Below, piece after piece: positions 7,602 through 14,369 of a stretch of DNA of 25,777 bases. A program made the position numbers and the translations under genes. The notes under the pieces were generated by a model, which was not told the origin of the DNA, ran no database searches, and worked only from the letters and a program-made list of their open reading frames with translations. Origin of the DNA: JAGLQA01 sp023135565. GTDB taxonomy: Bacteria; Acidobacteriota; Aminicenantia; UBA2199. The DNA lies in contig DAOWCY010000099.1 of assembly GCA_030639305.1 (NCBI GenBank), forward strand, positions 1 to 25,777. Direction: 5' to 3'. How positions within the stretch are numbered: the first letter of the stretch is position 1; every line of letters begins with the position of its first letter.

Positions 7602-7684
7602 TCCCTTTACAACTGGCGGATCACTATCTTTCCACTGCTTCCGCCCCCATTTCCACTGACGGAGCACTATCTTTCCACTACTTC
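7600..7684. mobile_element. Possible solitary IS21-family-type terminus
   Basis: Beginning with TGTCCC at 7600, a 25-bp unit (CGGATCACTATCTTTCCACT then GCTTC, 7617-7641) is repeated with two mismatches at 7660-7684. A further TTTCCACTG lies between them. A TG start followed by several directly repeated, roughly 20-bp transposase-binding units is the layout of IS21-family ends. No transposase gene or second end is visible. The element sits exactly where the DUF1016 reading frame is lost. The family name rests on recalled layout. Confidence 0.45.
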
Positions 7685-7790
7685 AACACCGGTTTTCCAC
7701 CGGGTGCCCCCCCCCTTTCCAATGCCCGCGCACCCGTTCCCACGGGGTTTCCCCCCTCCATTAAGAAAAGATATTCAATAAATCCTTCGA
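7685..7790. other. C-rich non-coding spacer
   Basis: Contains runs of C (CCCCCCCCC near 7708 and CCCCCC near 7751) and repeated TTTCCA/TTCCCA motifs that continue the style of the IS-like terminus. No gene is seen. It lies downstream of the cassette's last stop codon; no classical terminator is recognisable. Confidence 0.4.
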
Positions 7791-9125
7791 CTAATCTCGC
7801 TGCTCCTCGTTTCCCTTTTTTGTGTTACTTTGAGGCATTGATGACCTCCTGGAGAAGGGAAAAAGAATGATACTGAGCAGCGTTCCCAGGGCAAAATAGC
7901 CTATCATAATCTCGGCTATTACCAAAAATTCTGTTTTCCAATTTGCGGCATCAAACGGGTCTATACCGAAGTTAGTAAAGATTTTACAGCTTAGATAGAA
8001 ATAAGTTTCGGCAGCGCCCCTCTCCCCCACATTTGCCCAATATATAAATTCTGTCCATCCTGTCGAGTACAATAAGGAAAATACAAAAACCACGAAAAGA
8101 CTTGAAAAGAAGAGAGCTCCGAAAGATCGCATATGATTACTGGTCCAAAAAGTTATACTTGCAAAAATTGGATGTCTTTCTTTAAAAGTATGTATAAAAT
8201 CAAGGTCCTGAATATGCAGCCAGAAATGATACTCTTCGGAGAAGTCCGCTTCCTTATATCTAATTTCCCGAAAATTGGTTATCGAAATTAAATCTACCAG
8301 GACATGAAATTTATTACACTTATATAAAAACCTTTTCAAAAAACGTCTAAAGTGCATTAAGCTTCCCTCGGTTTTTATACTTCGATTCCAGTGTCCTTTA
8401 CATAGGACAAAGTTAACGAAAAGACAGGCTGTTGAAAGCAATTTCCTGAGCACTGCATCCAACCATGAAACAAGAAAAAAACCTTTCCTAAATTTTATTT
8501 TTCTAAATACACAATTCCCTAAACTTGATTCTATAAATTTTGAGCCACTGAAATCTATGTTTTGAAACACTACATCATTCATAATTTTAAGTTGTTCAAT
8601 GTGGCAGTGTTTAAATTTTGAGTCTACGAAATTTGTTTGATCTACTAGCATATCATTGAGGTCACAAAAAAGGAATTCTGTACGATTGATTACCGATTCA
8701 TTTATTAAATCCTTAGAGAATACTTTTTTGCTATTCTTTTTTAACAACTTTTGTATCTTCGTCAAAGCATCACCGGGGGGTTTCCCGGTATCACCAGAAA
8801 AAATCAATCCCGGTAAATTAGAATTTTCAAATTTAGAGTCGAATATATCACAGCCGATGAACTGCAAATGAGGAAGATAAGAATCCTCAATCAATAACTC
8901 CCTTACCTTGCAATTTATGAATATAATTCTTTTGGCAGATTCGATTCCTGAAACGGTCATCTTTCTAATTGTAGAGTTGACAAAAATACACTCCTTAACA
9001 TTTATATTGGCATTATCTGTCAATGTAATATTATCCAGTTCACTATTGTTGCATATTATTTCTTTATGTTCACCTGTATCCAGGCTGTCGAATTTCTCGT
9101 TTTCGATTATTTTTTGATCTTCCAT
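7791..9125 (-). CDS. Pentapeptide-like protein with C-terminal two-helix ion-channel domain
   Basis: This 444-residue protein has two parts. Residues up to about 230 contain degenerate pentapeptide-like or right-handed beta-helix rungs (for example IIFINCKVRELLIEDS, LQFIGCDIFDSKFENSNL). The C-terminal part resembles a known pentapeptide/ion-channel family: EEYHFWLHIQDLDF, then FKERHPIFASITFWTSN, transmembrane segment 1 (SFGALFFSSLFVVFVFSLLY), a pore helix with TNFGID at the selectivity-filter position, and transmembrane segment 2 (FLVIAEIMIGYFALGTLLSI). Potassium channels have T-V/L-G-Y/F-G-D there, so the filter is non-canonical. The start at 9125 is preferred over a longer frame to 9230: it has an AGGCGAGG site and clears the upstream gene by 25 bases. 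It is probably the membrane effector of the cassette. Confidence 0.75.
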   Translation of the reverse strand: MEDQKIIENEKFDSLDTGEHKEIICNNSELDNITLTDNANINVKECIFVNSTIRKMTVSGIESAKRIIFINCKVRELLIEDSYLPHLQFIGCDIFDSKFENSNLPGLIFSGDTGKPPGDALTKIQKLLKKNSKKVFSKDLINESVINRTEFLFCDLNDMLVDQTNFVDSKFKHCHIEQLKIMNDVVFQNIDFSGSKFIESSLGNCVFRKIKFRKGFFLVSWLDAVLRKLLSTACLFVNFVLCKGHWNRSIKTEGSLMHFRRFLKRFLYKCNKFHVLVDLISITNFREIRYKEADFSEEYHFWLHIQDLDFIHTFKERHPIFASITFWTSNHMRSFGALFFSSLFVVFVFSLLYSTGWTEFIYWANVGERGAAETYFYLSCKIFTNFGIDPFDAANWKTEFLVIAEIMIGYFALGTLLSIILFPFSRRSSMPQSNTKKGNEEQRD

Positions 9126-9150
9126 TTTCTTTGCCTCGCCTTTCTTGAAT

Positions 9151-9687
9151 TTATTCGTAAAGGATGTACTCAACCGCCCGTTCATCCATATCTGAGTAGG
9201 GACGGAGATCCCATTTATCCAATTTTTCACTGCTGACCATTAATAATTTTAAAAGCCGAGACTCTCTCAACTGGATGAACTTACGGATCGATCGCAGTAT
9301 ATTTTTCTCTTCTTCTTTATTAGGCAATTTAAATTGATGGAATATAATAATTACCGGGTCTTCCAGTCGCTTATTTAACTGATGCAGTAAATGGTCGATG
9401 CTGTTTGCATCATGGATCCAGTGGCGAAACTGCTTTTTGGTCATCTCTTCGTTGACGACATCTTTAAGGTAATTTGCCTCTTCTTTTTCTTCATTTTTCT
9501 TGCCTTTGCCCGGAATATTTTTTATTTCCACGGTAATACAGAGAATCTCGCCAAGCATGTTTTTAATCTTTGTTAGCATACCCCTGATATTTTTTTCTTC
9601 TAAGGGGTTTCCCCTGGCATGCAGGTTTACGTAGCAGTGGTTTATAGTGCGGTTCAACAAATTTCTCATTTCTTTTTCATCCATCAC
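9151..9687 (-). CDS. 178-residue ATPase-core-like protein without a P-loop
   Basis: The product is not assigned to a named family with certainty. The second half looks like the back half of a STAND/AAA core: a hydrophobic strand PVIIIFHQF at the Walker B position, then EEEKNILRSIRKFIQ, a sensor-like strand LLKLLMVSS, and a terminal LDKWDLRPYSDMDERAVEY. There is no GxxxxGK[ST], so it should not hydrolyse NTP itself; inactive STAND-like (iSTAND) proteins are known from NTP-dependent conflict systems. The start is GTG at 9687, seven bases from a GGAGG site, or ATG at 9684. It sits 24 bases after the dual-P-loop gene and 25 bases before the channel gene, so it probably bridges the two products. 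Confidence 0.7.
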   Translation of the reverse strand: MMDEKEMRNLLNRTINHCYVNLHARGNPLEEKNIRGMLTKIKNMLGEILCITVEIKNIPGKGKKNEEKEEANYLKDVVNEEMTKKQFRHWIHDANSIDHLLHQLNKRLEDPVIIIFHQFKLPNKEEEKNILRSIRKFIQLRESRLLKLLMVSSEKLDKWDLRPYSDMDERAVEYILYE

Positions 9688-9711
9688 TTATACACCTCCG
9701 TGATAAATAAT

Positions 9712-12700
9712 TTATTTTTTCTTTTTTCTTTTGACTGCTTCTTCGATCTCTTTTCTGCAGTTTTCAAGGCCACCGAGATTGGCTGCCAGGATTTTCGGGA
9801 AAATCTTAACGGCAAATTGATATTTAAATTCAAGAGTTATCCCCTTTTGGGTATCAAAAATTCCAGGTTGGTTAACACCTATTTCCTCGACTTTTTCTTT
9901 CATCATACCCTTTGCATCTTGTATCCCTTCCCTTATTTCTTTTCCACGATTCGTTTCTTCCTTCATAAGAATATCAGTATCTCCCAGATATTTGAATATA
10001 CCATACATACATAAGTTTGCGATGATGGTCTGCATACGGTCAGGCGATACGTCTATCCCATAACCGACAAGCTCCTCTCGAATGTCGTTCAAGGTAAATT
10101 GCTCTATACCTTTTTCCAGGTGGAGCAGCGATGCCGCCAGGGTAGTAATTTTATGAATACCCGGGAGAACCGGCTCCTTATCCAGGCGGCTAATCGATTC
10201 ATAAGGCCTTAAACAAAGCTGCCTGAAATCGTCATGAAGGAGGGCCTGATCCACATTTCTACGTTCCACAATGTCGAATTTTTTAGAATCTTTATCCAGG
10301 ACTTTTAGCAGCGTATGACAGGCGGCTTGCAGTAACCATGGGTGGCAGGAACATTGATCCACCAAATATTCTGCATCCTTCATATTTTCCCATTTTACAA
10401 GTATATTATCCATGGGACGGGTTACTAATTCCAATGCACTTTCCGAATTCAACGCCTGCAGCGGTAGAAACACCATGAAATTGTAGAGCCTGGAATTGGG
10501 ATTCTTCATCTGGCTGAACATCTCGGCAAAACCGAACAGCACGAAACGGGCGGCGGTTCCACCATGCTTCAGCGGTTCAGTGCGCAGTATATTAAAGGTT
10601 TTAAAAATCTTCTCTCGATGTTTTACATCGTATTGAACCAATGCATCCACTTCATCCAAGAGAAGCAAAAACTTAATTTCTCCCTCTTCGGCCATCATAG
10701 TAATATATTTTTTGAATTTCCTGATATTGGAGATAGACCGGATAGGTATTTCCATCAACTCAGATAGTTTGGTAAGTAGTTTTTTTTCACTATCGATTCT
10801 GCCACAGTCCACGGCAAAAACCTTCCATCCTCCCACATCTTTCAAATCCCGGTATATTTTGAGCATCAACGAGGTTTTACCGATGGTCCGGGTGCCGAAA
10901 ATACCGATGTTCTCAGGTAATCCCCGTACCAGGGCGATTTCTATATCACGCCCAAAAAATATGTCCTCTACCGGCCCGGCATGGATATAAGGAGAGCGAT
11001 CGCTGATTTTTAACTGTTGGAAGATGATATCACGGGTTTTTTCCAACGGACTCCCAGCCAGCAGCATCTCTTTCGCCTTCAGGGAATCAATGATAGATAT
11101 CCTGTCAAAACCTGCCAAATCCTGCTCAAGATCAGCGAAAGAAATATCACCGAAGGAAAATAGCAGTATATAAAATCTTGCCGCAGCCCCTGCTGATCCA
11201 GCCGATTTCTGTGCTCTTCTCAGGTATTCCTGTAGTGATGCATAAAGGGAAGAAAAATCATTTATGGTTTTCCCCTTATTCCATGGTTTAAGGGTTATAA
11301 GAATATATGTAGTTAATGGTATCTTTAGTGCTTCGCGTGCTTCCTTGCTCATCTCCCTGATGTAAAATTGATCTTTATACCTTTCTATCAATTTTTTTAT
11401 CGAGTATTTTGATTTAGTCGAAGATTCCGGCGTTTTATCTTCATCCTCTATTTTTATATTGATGAGGTTGCGATACGATAACACTAACCTGTGAGCATTT
11501 TTTATATCGGGATTCGAGCTGAACCGGTAAAGAGCAAAAAGCATCTTTACCCAGGGGATGTTCTGGGCAGCCTGATAGAATAATCCTGGTTTACCCTCTA
11601 TTTCAAACTCGAAACGATCATCTGTATAGACTACCTTAAACTCTTTACCGTAATCGCTTATCTCTTTCATTGTCGGCTTGAAATTATCCCGCGACACAAA
11701 CTTTGCCAGCAGCGGAGAACTACCATAGATTTTATCAATATTAACTTTTTTTGAGGTTAAACTTTTAAAAAGCAAGGTGGCCAATATTAAGCAAGCATTA
11801 GGATTTAGGTCCCTGAAATAGGCAAAAATTTTATCTTTATCGTCTTGTGCAATCCCGTTTGAATAGGTTTCGATGTCAGTCTTTCCGGGATTCCAGCCAT
11901 AATAGAGTTGGATTAGATGTGGAAAACCGCCGGTGTACCCGTAAATCTCTCCCACTTGCTGTTCACTAAAATTACCGACCTTGCGGATGGCGAGTCTGGC
12001 ATCTTCAGAAAAGGGCAGTAAGTCAATATGACTGCTTTTCTTGTCTTTAGATGCAGCGGAGTGTATCTCTCTGAAATATTGCTGGTTTTCTTTTTGTTTA
12101 CGTCTCAGGCACGTTATTACTAATCGAACATGTTTATGGACGCACAGTTCTCTTATAAACTGGTCGAATTTTCCGTTCCCTAACGCATTGCCGAAATCCG
12201 GTTTGACAAAATTATCTAATCCAAAAACACAATACGGTTTATTCCCTCTGATTTTGTTCACTATCACGGAAAGTTTTTGAAAAGCTAACAGCTCCCTCCG
12301 GTCCTCAGCAGGAATGCCATGCTGCAAGAGACACTGGGTGTAGAATTTCGTTTCGAATTCATTATAGGAAGAAATTTCTTTATTTACCTCTTTTATATCG
12401 ATATAACAAAACCTGGAATCCGCGGTCAATACTTCCTCTAAAACATATAGAAGAGAAGTTTTACCGCTTTTTGGCGCCCCAGTGACAAAAAAGATAGTCC
12501 CGGGATTATTTTTTATCTTTTCCAGTATATCTGCACGGTTGTGGAAATCGACCGGATCATGAACCGGGGCAGAAGGATCTCTTTCCAGTTCTCCCTCAAC
12601 TACTGTTACCCCTTGTTTTTTTAACAAATTTTCCAGTTCCCGGATATCAGGAAGAAAGAGCAGCTTAACGGGTCCCTCTTCTTTTTTACAGTAAACCCGG

Positions 12701-13878
12701 TTTTCTATATTCACCAGCGAATCGTACTGTTCTCCTAAATTGATCTGCCAGAGTATATCGCCATGGCGCATGTCGCGTCCCAGCAGACGGCCGTTATCCT
12801 GCAATAAAACCATCACGTTTTCGTTTAAAATGAGCATGCGCCGGATGGGGCTATCGTTCTTTAAAAACTCCGAGGTAGATTTCCCCTCCATATTTGCCCG
12901 TAACAGTTTTTTTTCAGCGGCAGTTGCTACTACTTTCTTAAAACTTCCTATACTTCTTACGGAAGAATAAAAAGGCCCAATAGCATTTTTAACTCCCTGC
13001 TCGACCTTCTCAACGATTCGCACATGACCGTCTGCCAGCCCAAACCAATAATACTTTCCTATCTCTCTAAAACATGTTATGGCAGCCTCTGTAGTCAGCC
13101 ACTGAACCCAACCCTGGTCCTGATGATAATATCGAATGGACCGGTCTCCCACCAACATGAGATAGCCCTGGAACCGTGAAAGACGATTAAACCCGGCCAA
13201 TTCCTTTGGAACTTCTATTTTTAACTCCTGTTCCAGTTTTTTTTGATCTTCGCTCAGGGGAATGATTTCTCGATCGAGACTTGTTTTGTCTTCCAAAAGC
13301 GCCCATATTCTATTCCCGGTTTTATTTTTTTTCATTACATCAGGATCGGAAGGATCGATAACCGGTACCAGCACATCGAGTATCTGCTTTGTCAGTGGAA
13401 TATTTAACTGGTTTATCAAGTTCAGGTCTAAATCGAGAATCCGTATCGCCCATTCGCTGAATTGCAGCAGTTTGGGAGCCTTTTTGTCAACTAAGGGGAG
13501 GAGAGTGCCCGGACCGATATCGATTGTATCCACGTAATCCAGCCCCTGGCTAATCAACTCCGAATAAACCCGGCCCGCTTCTTCAAATTTTTCCGCTTCA
13601 TAAAGTGCCTGGAATTTCTTTACCAGCCCCTTCCTGGGTATGTACTCTTCCCATATGGCGTTTAAGGAAGCCAATGTCTCAAAGATGGGGACGTGGAAAG
13701 GCTCCACATCGGGTTCCTGGGCCAGTTTTAATAGTTCTTGTTTATACGCTGACCTGTCTCCCACTGCCGCATTTCGGAATTTATCCTTCAATGCAGGAAG
13801 AAGCTCCTCCCTGGAAACAGATTGAATTAACTCTCTCAGCTCCCCGCAAACATCAATTTTTTCATCATTTTTTTTCAT
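9712..13878 (-). CDS. Dual-P-loop STAND-like NTPase with propeller-like sensor region
   Basis: This 1388-residue protein (counting from the ATG at 13878, which has a GGATGGTG site; a longer frame to 13914 exists) has these parts in order. First, a helical N-terminal domain (about 1-100), possibly an adaptor. Second, beta-rich propeller-like repeats (about 225-430; SIRYYHQDQGWVQW, YYWFGLADGHVRI, MVLLQDNGRLLGRD, DILWQINLG). Third, NTPase module 1 with Walker A GAPKSGKTS (K473), a Walker B-like strand CVFGLDNF, and the STAND-type TGGFPHLIQ motif. Fourth, a mixed linker leading to SPYIHAGPVEDIFFGR, the usual entry to a STAND core. Fifth, module 2 with Walker A GTRTIGKTS (K1001), Walker B FLLLLDEVDAL and SCHPWLLQAACH. 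Last, a C-terminal winged-helix-like and lysine-rich tail. It is probably the sensor/switch of the cassette; what it senses is unknown. Confidence 0.8.
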   Translation of the reverse strand: MKKNDEKIDVCGELRELIQSVSREELLPALKDKFRNAAVGDRSAYKQELLKLAQEPDVEPFHVPIFETLASLNAIWEEYIPRKGLVKKFQALYEAEKFEEAGRVYSELISQGLDYVDTIDIGPGTLLPLVDKKAPKLLQFSEWAIRILDLDLNLINQLNIPLTKQILDVLVPVIDPSDPDVMKKNKTGNRIWALLEDKTSLDREIIPLSEDQKKLEQELKIEVPKELAGFNRLSRFQGYLMLVGDRSIRYYHQDQGWVQWLTTEAAITCFREIGKYYWFGLADGHVRIVEKVEQGVKNAIGPFYSSVRSIGSFKKVVATAAEKKLLRANMEGKSTSEFLKNDSPIRRMLILNENVMVLLQDNGRLLGRDMRHGDILWQINLGEQYDSLVNIENRVYCKKEEGPVKLLFLPDIRELENLLKKQGVTVVEGELERDPSAPVHDPVDFHNRADILEKIKNNPGTIFFVTGAPKSGKTSLLYVLEEVLTADSRFCYIDIKEVNKEISSYNEFETKFYTQCLLQHGIPAEDRRELLAFQKLSVIVNKIRGNKPYCVFGLDNFVKPDFGNALGNGKFDQFIRELCVHKHVRLVITCLRRKQKENQQYFREIHSAASKDKKSSHIDLLPFSEDARLAIRKVGNFSEQQVGEIYGYTGGFPHLIQLYYGWNPGKTDIETYSNGIAQDDKDKIFAYFRDLNPNACLILATLLFKSLTSKKVNIDKIYGSSPLLAKFVSRDNFKPTMKEISDYGKEFKVVYTDDRFEFEIEGKPGLFYQAAQNIPWVKMLFALYRFSSNPDIKNAHRLVLSYRNLINIKIEDEDKTPESSTKSKYSIKKLIERYKDQFYIREMSKEAREALKIPLTTYILITLKPWNKGKTINDFSSLYASLQEYLRRAQKSAGSAGAAARFYILLFSFGDISFADLEQDLAGFDRISIIDSLKAKEMLLAGSPLEKTRDIIFQQLKISDRSPYIHAGPVEDIFFGRDIEIALVRGLPENIGIFGTRTIGKTSLMLKIYRDLKDVGGWKVFAVDCGRIDSEKKLLTKLSELMEIPIRSISNIRKFKKYITMMAEEGEIKFLLLLDEVDALVQYDVKHREKIFKTFNILRTEPLKHGGTAARFVLFGFAEMFSQMKNPNSRLYNFMVFLPLQALNSESALELVTRPMDNILVKWENMKDAEYLVDQCSCHPWLLQAACHTLLKVLDKDSKKFDIVERRNVDQALLHDDFRQLCLRPYESISRLDKEPVLPGIHKITTLAASLLHLEKGIEQFTLNDIREELVGYGIDVSPDRMQTIIANLCMYGIFKYLGDTDILMKEETNRGKEIREGIQDAKGMMKEKVEEIGVNQPGIFDTQKGITLEFKYQFAVKIFPKILAANLGGLENCRKEIEEAVKRKKKK

Positions 13879-14369
13879 ATAATCACCATCCCTAAATGAA
13901 ATAAATCCATACATTGCCTTTCAACCGACAAAAATAAATTCTTTCCTTGCTGCTGCATATTCAATTGTGCTCCTTTTATATATTTTTAACCAAAAAATGG
14001 CTACAACACACTACATCCTCTTCAAGCCCCGGCTTTATCCTTTTGTCTGCGTTTCCTTATTAATCGGCCTTATCCTTCTCGCAGATTCGCCGACCAACGA
14101 CTTGAAACTAATTTTTACCACAGCAGCAAAGAAAAGTCAAGAAATTTTAGACCGGTTTGCAGGAATACATTAATTCCACAGTAGACCAAAACAAATAATG
14201 AATGCTGCCGGGACTACCTGATCCAGAGCACCACGTCTATACTATAAATACATTCAGTATCCAGTGGATAATAATATACTCTATATTTATTAGAAAAAAA
14301 ATCAAGTGTTTTACCCTAAATTTCCCAACAATTTTTTTCGGAGGTGACCCGATCCGGTTTTGGCGGATA
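13879..14369. other. A+T-rich spacer upstream of the cassette
   Basis: No convincing gene is present. A 68-codon rightward frame at 13967-14173 has one hydrophobic stretch but no ribosome binding site or relatives I recognise. A weak leftward promoter candidate is TTGACT (14135-14140), 17-bp spacer, TAAAAA (14112-14117), which would give the cassette a leader of about 225 bases. No promoter of the quality seen for other genes here was found. The right copy of the 15-bp repeat lies at 14210-14224. Confidence 0.4.
14210..14224 (+). repeat. 15-bp direct repeat, right copy
   Basis: This is an exact copy of the repeat at 7304-7318 in the same orientation, with no further similarity beyond the 15 bases. 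Together the copies delimit about 6.9 kb that includes the whole three-gene cassette. Confidence 0.5.

Larger units (their letters stand above)
7791..13878 (-). other. Candidate conflict/defence cassette of three genes
   Basis: Three genes run in the same direction with gaps of 24 and 25 bases: the dual-P-loop NTPase, a 178-residue P-loop-less ATPase-like protein and a pentapeptide-like pore protein. The DNA is visibly richer in A+T than the flanking operons. An AAA-nuclease gene lies upstream in the same orientation. A broken nuclease gene and an IS-like scar lie downstream. STAND NTPases with a nearby membrane effector are a known design in bacterial conflict systems; the grouping as one system is inferred from spacing and context. 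Confidence 0.55.

Noticed and set aside
7602..7781. Continuation of the DUF1016 reading frame to 7781
   Set aside because: After SGL the translation is Pro/Phe-rich low complexity derived from IS-like and C-rich DNA, not protein-like.
9126..9230. Longer N-terminus for the channel gene
   Set aside because: It would overlap the upstream gene by 80 bases and adds a segment without pentapeptide character. A good AGGCGAGG site precedes the ATG at 9125.
13896..13924. TTGAAA promoter immediately upstream of the dual-P-loop gene
   Set aside because: At a 17-bp spacing the -10 reads TTTCAT, well below the quality of the other promoters in the window.
13967..14173. Possible small membrane protein of 68 residues
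   Set aside because: There is one hydrophobic stretch but no ribosome binding site, no family resemblance and no supporting promoter.
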